From NCBI GenBank assembly GCA_018262775.1, contig JADFDU010000003.1, positions 21,628 through 85,627 of the forward strand: DNA of 64,000 nucleotides, given 5' to 3'. Below, piece after piece: positions 1 to 10,757 of this stretch; position 1 is the first letter of the stretch; the number at the start of each line of letters is the position of its first letter. The position numbers and the translations under genes are program-made. This stretch comes from Rhodocyclaceae bacterium (GTDB taxonomy: Bacteria > Pseudomonadota > Gammaproteobacteria > Burkholderiales > Rhodocyclaceae). The notes under the pieces are model-generated. The model searched no databases, was not told the DNA's origin, and saw nothing but the letters and a program-made list of their open reading frames with translations.

Positions 1-1
1 C

Positions 2-670
2 TCTGGAGATCGCAATGCGCTTGCGCTGGCGTTCTTCTTCGCGTCCTTGGAGCAGGATCAGCAGCTCGCGCAGAAGATCGTGGTCATCGATGACCCCATG
101 ACAAGCCTCGATGAGCATCGTTCGTTGACCACCGTCCAAGAGATACGTCGGTTGCTTCCTCGTGTTGCTCAGGTGATTGTGCTTTCGCACTCGAAGCCAT
201 TTTTGTGCACCCTGTGGGAGGGCGCGAGCATATCCGACCGCTCGGCCATAAGGATTGTTCGCGCGGCGGCAGGCTCGACGATCGCGCCCTGGGATGTCCG
301 TCAGGACTGCATCACTGAGCATGATCGGCGTCACGAGCTCGTCACCAAATATCTGCAAGCGGCCGATCCGGCTGTCGAACGCCAGGTAGCTGCTGCCTTG
401 CGGCCTATCCTAGAAGCATTTGCGCGCGTTGCATATCCCACCACATTTCAACCAGGTGCGCTGCTCGGCCCTTTCATCGGTATATGCGAGCAAAAGGTAA
501 ACACATCGGCGCAGGTACTGGGGCAATCCGACATAGCGGAACTTCGGGCGCTGCTGGACTACGCCAACCTGTTCCACCACGACAGCAATCTGGCATGGGC
601 GACTCAAGTCATCAATGACCACGCGCTCTTCAACTTCGCCCAGCGCACGTTGGCGTTTGCCAGGCGGTAG
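2..670 (+). CDS. AAA_13-type ATPase, C-terminal part (partial at window start)
   Basis: The frame is open from base 2, so the gene begins outside the window. The visible 222 residues start with an ABC-type signature region (SGDRNALALAFF). A Walker B stretch (IVVIDDPMTSLD) and an H-loop-like segment (VIVLSHSKPF) follow, so this is the distal ATPase lobe of an SMC/RecN-like enzyme. The tail (LFHHDSN..W....IND....F..RTLAF) is typical of the AAA_13 family, which is found in anticodon nucleases and other anti-phage ATPases. The N-terminal lobe and any effector domain are not visible, so the exact system cannot be named. The next gene lies 165 bp downstream on the same strand. Confidence 0.7.
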   Translation, partial: SGDRNALALAFFFASLEQDQQLAQKIVVIDDPMTSLDEHRSLTTVQEIRRLLPRVAQVIVLSHSKPFLCTLWEGASISDRSAIRIVRAAAGSTIAPWDVRQDCITEHDRRHELVTKYLQAADPAVERQVAAALRPILEAFARVAYPTTFQPGALLGPFIGICEQKVNTSAQVLGQSDIAELRALLDYANLFHHDSNLAWATQVINDHALFNFAQRTLAFARR

Positions 671-835
671 TCTCTGATTTCCTTAGAGCCTTCAACGTGG
701 CTGCTGCTGAGTTGGAGCGCCAAGGTCACCTAGAATGTCTTGCGCTGGGCATGGACATTGAACTTCGTCGCAAAGCGGCCATTCGATCTTGGCTGTTTCT
801 CCGGCGTACCCCGTCAGCCGGCAAATGGAGAACCT

Positions 836-1798
836 ATGAACCCATCCGATTTTTGGAAGAACTTTCGGCTTGGTGAGGAGATTCACGTTTCAGGCACGTT
901 CATCTACAACGGACTGCGGCGATTCCACGAGCTAAAGAAGCTGGACTTTGCCGACGAGCTGTTCGAGTTTCTATATGAACTGTCCGTCGGCCTTGAGCGG
1001 TTGCTGAAGACCGCTGTGGTCCTCTATGAGCACACCGACAAAACCAATCAGGAAGAGCTGGAGAAATCCCTTATCACCCACAATCATCTTGATCTTGTGG
1101 CGCGTCTGCATAAGCATGTTGAGCTCAAGTTGGGAACGACGCACAACGACTTGTTGAGCCTTCTTGGTACCTTCTATAAGTCGCTGAGGTATGACCGGTT
1201 CGCGCTGACCTCGGTCTACGAAGGCAAGAAGGAAGCGAAGGCGATCCGCGGGCTGCTGGTCAAGCACTTGCAAGCCGAGTTTCCGGGCGAGGACTCGCTC
1301 TTTGGTACTGATAACGACGACCAGTATCGCAAGTTCATTCGACGGACAACTCTGAAGATTGCGAGAGAGGTTTACCGTGTCATTGAAGATCGCGCAACGA
1401 AGATCAATCTCTACACATACGAGCTACGCAACGGATCAAAGGCCGAGAGCGTGTTTCTCCGCGAAGTAGACATTGCCGACGAGGACATTCTCTGGAAGGA
1501 ACTGCTCATCTTCTTCATGAACGTCAAAGCGGATACGGGCTACCTCCAGTTCCTCAGGAAAACTCCAGCTCTTGAGTTTGATCCAGCGTTGGTTTCCGAC
1601 TACCTCGACTGCTTTAAGTCAGATTCATCAAAAGCTGGCGTGATGGACGAGCTGGAACACCACTACGGCGAAATGGCCCGCGATGAAAGGAATGAGCGGC
1701 TGCAACGAATAGGGGTCATCGGAGCGCCCAACGTGTTCTTCGACGACGATGACGAAGACATCGACGACACCGGCGAGGGGGAGAATGTCAAGCTGTGA
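836..1798 (+). CDS. Protein of unknown function downstream of AAA_13 ATPase
   Basis: A 320-residue soluble protein. I chose the ATG at 836 because GGAG lies 7 bases upstream; the frame is open further upstream but has no ribosome-binding site there. No signal peptide or membrane segment is visible. The protein is largely helical and charged and ends in a strongly acidic tail (FFDDDDEDIDD near residue 305). I recognise no family. It lies directly downstream of the AAA_13 ATPase on the same strand, so it may be a partner in one accessory, possibly defensive, unit. That is inference from position only. Confidence 0.6.
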   Translation: MNPSDFWKNFRLGEEIHVSGTFIYNGLRRFHELKKLDFADELFEFLYELSVGLERLLKTAVVLYEHTDKTNQEELEKSLITHNHLDLVARLHKHVELKLGTTHNDLLSLLGTFYKSLRYDRFALTSVYEGKKEAKAIRGLLVKHLQAEFPGEDSLFGTDNDDQYRKFIRRTTLKIAREVYRVIEDRATKINLYTYELRNGSKAESVFLREVDIADEDILWKELLIFFMNVKADTGYLQFLRKTPALEFDPALVSDYLDCFKSDSSKAGVMDELEHHYGEMARDERNERLQRIGVIGAPNVFFDDDDEDIDDTGEGENVKL

Positions 1799-1953
1799 GG
1801 CTCTCGCGACGGTCTGTTTCTTGATGAACGGAGAGACCGCAAATGGTCGGTTCCAGACCGATCCGGAACAAATCACCAAACAATAGTCGGGCCCCGCAAC
1901 ACGGTGACACAAACTGCCTGATCTGCTCGCCAAGGTAAGTGTGCTACGGGAAT
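1799..1953. other. Intergenic, no feature seen
   Basis: A short spacer between the plus-strand unknown gene and the convergent LUD-domain gene. I see no strong hairpin, repeat or small gene. It is the likely boundary between accessory DNA on the left and the metabolic genes on the right. Confidence 0.4.
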
Positions 1954-2631
1954 TCAACCAACAAGAATGATATGGACCCGATAGGGCCCGCGCGCGCCCA
2001 GGGTGACGGTCTGCTCGATGTCGGCGGTGCGCGAGGGGCCGGAGACGAAGTTCACCACCTGCGGCAGTTGACCGTGCTCGGCGCGCAGCAGCGCCCAGGC
2101 GTCTTCCATGAAGGGCACGATGCGCGCCGTGTCGACGATGGCGATGTGGGTTTCCGGCAGGAGGCTGGCGGCGGCCGGCGTGGCGGCGCCGGAGAGCAGC
2201 ATCAGCGTGCCGGTGTCGGCGATGGCGCAGAAGCAGCCGGTGACGCCGACGAGGTCGTCGCCGCGTGCCGGGCGATCTTCCATGCCGAGGCCGGCGCCGA
2301 TCCAGTCGAGCTTGCGCAGGCTCGGCCAGCAGACGCCGCCGGTGGGCAGGTTATTCAGCACAAGGTAACGCGCCACGACGCCGGGCACCGCTTGCAGGGA
2401 GACCACTTTCTCGACAGTGCTGGCGAGCGCCTCGGCGCGGGCGCGGAAGCGTTCTTCCAGTTGCAGGTCGCGCTGCGGTTGCATGCCGGCTGGAGGCGCG
2501 GCGATAGGTGAGTCCATTGTCACCTTGGCCGCCGTATCCTGGGGACTGACTTTTGGCTCCAGCGTAATGCTGAAGCGTTTGCGCGCGAGGGGGGCGCGTG
2601 GGGGGTGGGGGTCGTTTTCGCGGGTGGTCAT
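1954..2631 (-). CDS. LUD-domain protein (LutC/YkgG family)
   Basis: About 225 residues. The C-terminal 150 residues carry LUD-domain hallmarks, including GCFCAIADTGTLML and the terminal FVSGPSRTADIEQTVTLGARGP. LutC-type proteins assist lactate oxidation to pyruvate with LutA and LutB, but neither partner is in this window. The start is uncertain. ATG at 2631 has GGAGAG upstream, while ATG at 2517 has AAGGTG and would give 187 residues. The extra N-terminal segment is unlike the family and contains a copy of the dispersed bipartite motif. The gene follows the 3-hydroxybutyrate dehydrogenase gene on the same strand. Confidence 0.75.
   Translation of the reverse strand: MTTRENDPHPPRAPLARKRFSITLEPKVSPQDTAAKVTMDSPIAAPPAGMQPQRDLQLEERFRARAEALASTVEKVVSLQAVPGVVARYLVLNNLPTGGVCWPSLRKLDWIGAGLGMEDRPARGDDLVGVTGCFCAIADTGTLMLLSGAATPAAASLLPETHIAIVDTARIVPFMEDAWALLRAEHGQLPQVVNFVSGPSRTADIEQTVTLGARGPYRVHIILVG
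2530..2553 (-). repeat. Bipartite motif copy 1
   Basis: AAAGTCAG, ten bases (TCCCCAGGAT), then ACGGCG, read on the minus strand. It lies in the N-terminal extension of the LUD-domain frame, where it would encode KVSPQDTAA. Confidence 0.85.
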
Positions 2632-2711
2632 GCGACTGTGCTCTCTCCAGCCTTCGCCGCAAGCGGGGAATGAGAATGGCGTGAATTTATTGCTTGCGGG
2701 GACATTCAGGT

Positions 2712-3479
2712 TTACCGCGCCGTCCAGCCCAGGTCCATGGTCAGCGCCGAGCCGGTGATGACGCCGCCGACCGGCGAGCACAGGTAGGCGACGAAATCGG
2801 CCACCTCGTCCGGCTCGATGAGCCGCTTGATGGCGGCTGGCTCGAGCATGATTTTCTCGATCACTTCCTCCGCGGGGATGCCGCGCGCTTTTGCCTGGTC
2901 GGCGATCTGGTTGTCCACCAGCGGCGTGCGCACGTAGGCCGGGCAAATGGCGTTGGCGGTGATGCCGAAGGCGCCGCCCTCGAGTGCCGCAGTCTTCGTC
3001 AGGCCGATGAGGCCGTGCTTGGCGGCGATGTAGCCGACCTTGTGCGGCGAGGCGATGAGGCCGTGGATGGAAGAAATGTTCACCACGCGGCCCCAGTTCT
3101 GCTGCTTCATGGCTAGCCAGCAGTAGCGAGTGAGCAGGAAGGGCGCGGTGAGCATCACTGCCTGCATTTTTTCCCACATGTCTTCGGGAAAATCCTCGAT
3201 GGGCGAGACGTGCTGGAAGCCGGCATTGTTCACCAGGATGTGCACCGTGCCGTACTTCGCCAGGGCGGCATCAACGAGCGCCTTGCAATCGGCGCGTCGC
3301 GCCGCGTCGCCCTTGACGAAATGACCGCCAATGGCCGAGGCCACCTCCGCGCCCTTGTCGCTGATGTCCGCCACCACCACCTGCGCGCCGTCGGCGGCGA
3401 GCCGTTCGGCAATGGCCTTGCCGAGGCCGCTCGCGGCCCCCGTCACGATTGCCGTTTTTCCTGTCAGAGTGCCTTGCAT
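2712..3479 (-). CDS. bdhA: 3-hydroxybutyrate dehydrogenase (SDR family)
   Basis: 255 residues, the usual length for D-3-hydroxybutyrate dehydrogenase, which converts 3-hydroxybutyrate and NAD+ to acetoacetate during polyhydroxybutyrate turnover. The classical SDR features are present: TGAASGLG near residue 13, NNAG near 84, and the catalytic Ser137, Tyr150 and Lys154 in a GLIASPHKVGYIAAKHGL segment characteristic of this enzyme. The start at 3479 has AGGAG upstream. It precedes the LUD-domain gene by 80 bp and is divergent from aceE. Confidence 0.9.
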   Translation of the reverse strand: MQGTLTGKTAIVTGAASGLGKAIAERLAADGAQVVVADISDKGAEVASAIGGHFVKGDAARRADCKALVDAALAKYGTVHILVNNAGFQHVSPIEDFPEDMWEKMQAVMLTAPFLLTRYCWLAMKQQNWGRVVNISSIHGLIASPHKVGYIAAKHGLIGLTKTAALEGGAFGITANAICPAYVRTPLVDNQIADQAKARGIPAEEVIEKIMLEPAAIKRLIEPDEVADFVAYLCSPVGGVITGSALTMDLGWTAR

Positions 3480-3858
3480 CACGTGCTTCTCCTGTAAAAA
3501 TTCAGATTCAGCCGGCTTTCGTGGCTTTCGTGGTTTTCTTGTCGACCGCGACAAACAACGTGGCGCTTCACACGCAGCGCAAAATGGAAGTGTAAACCGG
3601 AACGCGCTGCCGCTTTGTGTACCCTTGCGTGCCCTCACGCGCCCTTGCTTACCCTTGCGCCCCCGGAAGTGCGGCAGCAAGGTAGACTTCCCAGCACGGT
3701 CCCGGATATCCATGCATTGCACTATCCGGTTCTATATTTTACAATACGAAATACTTCCCCCGGCATACCCTGCCGTACTAGAGTGGAAGCACAGGCCCGC
3801 CGCGTGCGGGAAAGGGGCGCGTACAACGTGCCCGGTGCGGCTCTTCAGGAGATACACC
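3480..3858. other. Divergent intergenic region bdhA/aceE
   Basis: A 379-bp region with no convincing gene. It holds the bdhA ribosome-binding site, a short direct repeat (CTTTCGTGG twice, near 3518), several copies of CCCTTGC near 3620-3660, and the AT-rich aceE promoter around 3717-3745. Confidence 0.6.
3717..3745 (+). promoter_or_regulatory. Candidate sigma-70 promoter for aceE
   Basis: TTGCAC (3717-3722), a 17-base spacer and TACAAT (3740-3745) in the only AT-rich part of the intergenic region, 114 bases upstream of the aceE start. The -10 is a 5/6 match. The -35 matches only in its first three bases. Confidence 0.45.
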
Positions 3859-6534
<2,676 letters not shown>

Positions 6535-6546
6535 GGACACCAGGAA

Positions 6547-6788
6547 ATGAGCTCAATACTCGAAGTCAAGGTTCCCGACATCGGCGACTTCAAGGACGTG
6601 CCGGTGATCGGCATAGAAGTCAGTCCCGGCGATACGGTGAAGGCAGAAGATCCGCTCATCACCCTGGAGTCCGACAAGGCCACCCTGGAAGTGCCCTCGC
6701 CCGTCGCCGGCACGGTGAAGGAAATCAAGCTGAAGATCGGCGACAAGGTCGCCGAGGGCACGCTGGTAGTGTTGCTGGAGGTGGCTGA
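6547..6788 (+). repeat. Lipoyl-domain duplication, copy 1 (aceF)
   Basis: 242 bp starting exactly at the aceF start codon. It matches 8489-8730 in lpdA at 240 positions; the differences are at 6768 and 6786 and both are silent. Similarity stops just upstream of the start codon and just after 6788. Confidence 0.95.
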
Positions 6789-7917
6789 CGCAGGCGCTGC
6801 GGCGGCTCCGGCCGCTGCTGAAATCCCCCCTAGCCCCCCTTTGCAAAAGGGGGGATTGGACGCGTCACCTGCTGTTCCTCCCCCCTTTGCAAAAGCGGGG
6901 CCGGGGGGGATTTCTCCCGCCACAATCGCCGCACCCTCTGTCGCCCCGCCCCCGCCGCCCACACCGATGGAAATCACCACAGCCATCGCAGGCGGGGAAA
7001 GTAAACATCGCGCCCACGCCAGTCCGTCCGTGCGACGCTTCGCGCGCGAGCTCGGCGTCGATGTCGCGCAGGTGAAAGGCAGCGGGCCGAAGGACCGCAT
7101 CCTGCAGCAGGACGTGCAAAATTTCGTCAAGCAGGCGCTGGCACAGCCGCGCGGCGCGGCGCCGGCCGCTGGAGGCGGCGCCGGACTCGATCTGCTGCCC
7201 TGGCCGCAGGTGGACTTCGCCAAGTTCGGCCCCGTCGAGGCGAGGCCGCTGTCGCGCATCAAGAAAATTTCCGGCGCCAACCTCGCACGCAACTGGGTGA
7301 TGATCCCTCACGTCACGCAGTTCGACGAGGCCGACATCACCGAGCTCGAAGCGCTGCGCGTGCGGCTCAACAAGGAGAATGAGAAGTCCGGGGTGAAGCT
7401 GACCATGCTGGCCTTCCTCATCAAGGCGGCGGTCGCCGCGCTGAAGAAGTTCCCGGATTTCAATGCCTCGCTCGACGGCGAGAATCTGGTGTACAAGCAG
7501 TACTTCCACATCGGCTTCGCCGCCGACACGCCGAACGGCCTGGTGGTGCCGGTGATCCGCGACGCCGACAAAAAAGGCGTGATCGAAATTGCCAAGGAGA
7601 TGGGCGAGCTCTCCGCCAAGGCGCGCGAGGGCAAGCTCGGCCCGGCGCAGATGCAGGGCGGCTGCTTCTCCATCTCCAGCCTCGGGGGCATCGGCGGTAC
7701 AGCGTTCACGCCGATCATCAACGCGCCGGAAGTGGCCATCCTCGGCGTGTCGAAATCGCAAACGAAACCGCTGTGGGACGGCAAGGCCTTCCAGCCGCGC
7801 CTGATGGTGCCGCTCTCGCTCTCCTACGACCACCGCGTCATCGACGGTGCCCAGGCAGCGCGCTTCACGGCCTACCTGGCGCAGGTGCTGGCCGACATGC
7901 GGCGGGTGCTACTGTGA
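6547..7917 (+). CDS. aceF: Dihydrolipoamide acetyltransferase, E2 of pyruvate dehydrogenase
   Basis: 456 residues with one lipoyl domain (1-80, lipoylated Lys44 in ESDKATLEVP), a linker, an E3-binding domain (SPSVRRFARELGV, about residue 158) and the catalytic core ending with SYDHRVIDGAQAARF, whose DHRxxDG supplies His and Asp. It transfers acetyl groups to CoA. Two anomalies stand out. The linker after the lipoyl domain is made of palindromic repeat sequence (6824-6912). The lipoyl-coding bases are nearly identical to those of lpdA. The last bases overlap the next gene (GTGA). Confidence 0.96.
   Translation: MSSILEVKVPDIGDFKDVPVIGIEVSPGDTVKAEDPLITLESDKATLEVPSPVAGTVKEIKLKIGDKVAEGTLVVLLEVADAGAAAAPAAAEIPPSPPLQKGGLDASPAVPPPFAKAGPGGISPATIAAPSVAPPPPPTPMEITTAIAGGESKHRAHASPSVRRFARELGVDVAQVKGSGPKDRILQQDVQNFVKQALAQPRGAAPAAGGGAGLDLLPWPQVDFAKFGPVEARPLSRIKKISGANLARNWVMIPHVTQFDEADITELEALRVRLNKENEKSGVKLTMLAFLIKAAVAALKKFPDFNASLDGENLVYKQYFHIGFAADTPNGLVVPVIRDADKKGVIEIAKEMGELSAKAREGKLGPAQMQGGCFSISSLGGIGGTAFTPIINAPEVAILGVSKSQTKPLWDGKAFQPRLMVPLSLSYDHRVIDGAQAARFTAYLAQVLADMRRVLL
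6824..6912. repeat. Palindromic repeat pair inside aceF linker
   Basis: Two G/C palindromes centred on TTTGCAAAA. The first has arms CCCCCCTTT (6834-6842) and AAAAGGGGGG (6845-6854). The second is at 6880-6900. Repeats of this form are normally intergenic; a similar palindrome lies between genes at 11403-11421. Here they are read in frame as a Pro/Gly-rich linker. Confidence 0.8.
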
Positions 7918-8492
7918 CCACCATCGTCGCCGTGAAGAAGAACGGCTCGGTGTCCATCGCCGCCGACTCGCTCACCACCTTCGGCGACACGCGGCTGGGC
8001 CGCCAGTACAAGGGCGAGCACGACAAGATCCTCAAGATCAACGACTCCTATATCGGCCTGTGCGGTAGCAGCGCCCACCACCTGGTGATCAGCGCCCTGT
8101 TGCCCAAGCTGGAGGACATCCGCCTCGGCAGCCGCATGGAAGTCTACGAGACCTTCCGCCGCCTGCATCCGATCCTCAAGGAACAGGGCTACCTCAATCC
8201 GAAGGAGGAAGAGGACGATCCCTACGAGTCCTCGCAGATCATCGCCCTCATCGCCAACAGCAGCGGCATCTACGGCGTGTACTCCTATCGCGAGGTGTTC
8301 GACTACGACCGCTTCTGGGCCATCGGCTCGGGGCGCAACTTCGCGCTGGGGGCGATGTTCGCTGCCTACGACCGCGGCAAGACGGCGGCGGAAGTGGCGA
8401 AGATCGGCGTTAACGCCGGCGCCGAATTCGACACGTCCACGCAGGGCCCTATCGTCTCGCACACCATCAAGCTCGCAAGGACCCGCAAATGA
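7914..8492 (+). CDS. Betaproteobacterial proteasome homologue (BPH), Ntn-hydrolase
   Basis: 192 residues with a GTG start overlapping the aceF stop by four bases. After removal of the initiator Met the chain begins TTIVAVKKNG, so Thr1 is exposed as nucleophile as in HslV and proteasome beta subunits. Asp17 (IAADS) is present, and a Lys in DKILKI corresponds to the Lys33 region with a short insertion. The family is known as BPH and forms double rings. Its substrates are unknown to me, and no unfoldase gene is adjacent. It sits between the E2 and E3 genes and overlaps lpdA by ATGA, so it is co-translated with the PDH complex. Confidence 0.8.
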   Translation: MTTIVAVKKNGSVSIAADSLTTFGDTRLGRQYKGEHDKILKINDSYIGLCGSSAHHLVISALLPKLEDIRLGSRMEVYETFRRLHPILKEQGYLNPKEEEDDPYESSQIIALIANSSGIYGVYSYREVFDYDRFWAIGSGRNFALGAMFAAYDRGKTAAEVAKIGVNAGAEFDTSTQGPIVSHTIKLARTRK

Positions 8493-8730
8493 GCTCAATA
8501 CTCGAAGTCAAGGTTCCCGACATCGGCGACTTCAAGGACGTGCCGGTGATCGGCATAGAAGTCAGTCCCGGCGATACGGTGAAGGCAGAAGATCCGCTCA
8601 TCACCCTGGAGTCCGACAAGGCCACCCTGGAAGTGCCCTCGCCCGTCGCCGGCACGGTGAAGGAAATCAAGCTGAAGATCGGCGACAAGGTCGCCGAGGG
8701 CACGCTGGTGGTGTTGCTGGAGGTGGCCGA
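8489..8730 (+). repeat. Lipoyl-domain duplication, copy 2 (lpdA)
   Basis: The counterpart of 6547-6788, offset by 1942 bp and starting at the lpdA start codon. 240 of 242 bases are identical. Confidence 0.95.
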
Positions 8731-10318
8731 TACGGCGCCCTCTCCCCAGTCCTCTCCCACCCCACAGGAACCTCCTTCGGTCGCTGGCGGGAGAGGGCGC
8801 GAAGCTTCTCCCCCCTCTCTCCCGCGGGGTGGGGGGCGGAGTGAGGAGACTACGGCACCGGCCGCCGCCTTTGCCGGCCGCGCCGATCTCGAAGCCGACA
8901 TGCTCGTCCTCGGCGCCGGCCCGGGCGGCTACTCCGCAGCCTTCCGCGCCGCCGACCTCGGCCTGAAGACCCTGCTGGTGGAGCGCTACGCTGCGCTTGG
9001 CGGCGTCTGCCTTAACGTCGGCTGCATTCCCTCCAAGGCGCTGCTGCATGTCGCCGCGGTGATGGACGAAGCCGCCCACCTGGCCGATTGCGGCGTATCG
9101 TTCGGCGCGCCGAAGCTCGACATCGACAAGCTGCGCGCGCACAAGACGAAGGTCGTGGCGAAGCTCACCGGCGGCCTCGCCGGCATGGCCAAGGCACGCA
9201 AGGTGGACATCGTGCACGGCTACGGCCACTTCCTCGACGCCCACCACCTCGAAGTGGAGCTCACGCACGGCGAAGGCCAGGATAAGGCCGGCGGCAAGAA
9301 AATCATCCGCTTCCAGAAATGCATCATCGCCGCCGGCAGCAGTGCCGTGCGCCTGCCCTTCATCCCCGACGACCCGCGCATTGTGGACTCCACCGGCGCG
9401 CTGGAATTGCGTTTCGTGCCGAAGCGCATGCTGGTCATCGGCGGCGGCATCATCGGCCTGGAGATGGCGACGGTGTACTCCGCCCTCGGCGCCAAAGTCG
9501 ACATCGTCGAAATGCTCGACGGCCTCATGCAGGGTCCCGACCGCGACCTCGTCAAGGTGTGGGAGAAAAAGAACGCCGACCGCTTCGACACGGTGATGCT
9601 GAAGACCAGGACCGTCAAGGTCGAGGCGCTGAAGGCAGGCTTGAAGGTCTGGTTCGAGGGTGAAAAAGCGCCCGGAGAGCCGCAAATGTACGACATGATT
9701 TTGCAATCCGCCGGCCGCAGCCCGAACGGCGGGAAGATCGGCGCAGACAAGGCCGGCGTGGCGGTGGACGAGCGCGGCTTCATCGGCGTCGACAAGCAGA
9801 TGCGCACCAATGTGCCGCATGTCTTCGCCATCGGCGACCTCGTCGGCCAGCCGATGCTGGCGCACAAGGCAGTGCACGAGGCGCATGTCGCGGCGGAAGC
9901 CGCCGCCGGGCAGAAATCCTTCTTCGACGCGCGCGTGATTCCCGGCGTCGCCTACACCGATCCGGAAGTCGCCTGGGTCGGCCTCACCGAGGACGCAGCG
10001 AAGCAACAGGGCATGAAGATCGGCATCGGCAAGTTTCCCTGGGCCGCCTCCGGCCGCGCCATCGCCAACGGCCGCGACGAGGGCTTCACCAAGCTGATCT
10101 TCGACGAAGAAACCCACCGCATCGTCGGCGGCGGCATCGTCGGCACCCACGCCGGCGACATGATCGGCGAGATCGCCCTGGCCATCGAGATGGGCGCCGA
10201 TGCCGTGGACATCGGCAAGACCATCCACCCGCACCCGACCCTGGGCGAATCCATCGGCATGGCAGCGGAAGTCTACGAAGGCGTGTGCACCGACCTGCCG
10301 CCGGCGCGGAAGAAATAA
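8489..10318 (+). CDS. lpdA: Dihydrolipoamide dehydrogenase with N-terminal lipoyl domain (E3)
   Basis: 609 residues, longer than the usual 475 because of an added lipoyl domain (1-80, Lys44) and a Pro-rich linker (about 82-125). The flavoprotein part has the FAD-binding GAGPGGYSAA, the redox disulfide CLNVGC (about Cys174/Cys179), the NAD-binding GGGIIGLEMA and the C-terminal HPHPTLGES with the catalytic His. It reoxidises dihydrolipoyl groups. Lipoyl-bearing E3 proteins are known in betaproteobacteria and Neisseria. The start overlaps the BPH stop (ATGA). Confidence 0.95.
   Translation: MSSILEVKVPDIGDFKDVPVIGIEVSPGDTVKAEDPLITLESDKATLEVPSPVAGTVKEIKLKIGDKVAEGTLVVLLEVADTAPSPQSSPTPQEPPSVAGGRGREASPPSLPRGGGRSEETTAPAAAFAGRADLEADMLVLGAGPGGYSAAFRAADLGLKTLLVERYAALGGVCLNVGCIPSKALLHVAAVMDEAAHLADCGVSFGAPKLDIDKLRAHKTKVVAKLTGGLAGMAKARKVDIVHGYGHFLDAHHLEVELTHGEGQDKAGGKKIIRFQKCIIAAGSSAVRLPFIPDDPRIVDSTGALELRFVPKRMLVIGGGIIGLEMATVYSALGAKVDIVEMLDGLMQGPDRDLVKVWEKKNADRFDTVMLKTRTVKVEALKAGLKVWFEGEKAPGEPQMYDMILQSAGRSPNGGKIGADKAGVAVDERGFIGVDKQMRTNVPHVFAIGDLVGQPMLAHKAVHEAHVAAEAAAGQKSFFDARVIPGVAYTDPEVAWVGLTEDAAKQQGMKIGIGKFPWAASGRAIANGRDEGFTKLIFDEETHRIVGGGIVGTHAGDMIGEIALAIEMGADAVDIGKTIHPHPTLGESIGMAAEVYEGVCTDLPPARKK
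8735..8836. repeat. Inverted repeat inside lpdA linker
   Basis: Perfect 12-bp arms GCGCCCTCTCCC (8735-8746) and GGGAGAGGGCGC (8789-8800) are followed by another C-rich/G-rich hairpin at about 8808-8836. The form is that of an intergenic repeat, yet it is translated in frame between the lipoyl and flavin domains. Confidence 0.7.
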
Positions 10319-10329
10319 CACCCCCCTCT

Positions 10330-10354
10330 CATCCCTCGCCTTTAGGCAGGGATG
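10330..10354. terminator. Hairpin between convergent lpdA and vapC
   Basis: CATCCCTCGCC, loop TTTA, GGCAGGGATG (one bulge). It sits 11 bp after the lpdA stop and 13 bp before the stop of the convergent toxin gene, so it could end both transcripts. Confidence 0.6.
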
Positions 10355-10367
10355 GCGATGGCGTGGG

Positions 10368-10757
10368 CTATACGCCCATGACCCGCAGCCCGGGATAGGT
10401 TTCTGCGTAGCGCAGCAGGGCAGCATCCGCCGTCGCCAGTTGCATGCCTTCGCATTGCGCGGTGGCCAGCAGCAGGAGATCGAAGGGATCTTTGTGCCCG
10501 GGTGGCAAATCCGACGTCGCCAGCGCATGACTCTCGGTGATGGCCATGAAAACCACGCCCGCCGCGGCGAGTTCATCGCGAAAGTCGCGCGGCGGCACTG
10601 GCAGTTTGCCCAGCCCATGCTTTATTGCAGCTTCCCAGACGCTGGCAACCGAAACCGCACACGGGCTTTCCGCCAATTTCTTGCGCACAGCCCGGCTCAG
10701 GCGCGGACTGCCGACCAGCCACCACAGCGCAATCTGGGTGTCGAGCAACAATCTCAC
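10368..10757 (-). CDS. PIN-domain toxin (VapC type)
   Basis: 129 residues. The metal-binding acidic residues of the PIN nuclease fold are all visible: Asp6 in LLLDTQ, Glu in SVWEAAIK (about 62), Asp in HKDPFDLLL (about 90) and Asp in TADAAL (about 110). VapC-type toxins cleave specific RNAs and are held inactive by the partner antitoxin. The start overlaps the antitoxin stop by four bases, which implies translational coupling. Confidence 0.9.
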   Translation of the reverse strand: MRLLLDTQIALWWLVGSPRLSRAVRKKLAESPCAVSVASVWEAAIKHGLGKLPVPPRDFRDELAAAGVVFMAITESHALATSDLPPGHKDPFDLLLLATAQCEGMQLATADAALLRYAETYPGLRVMGV

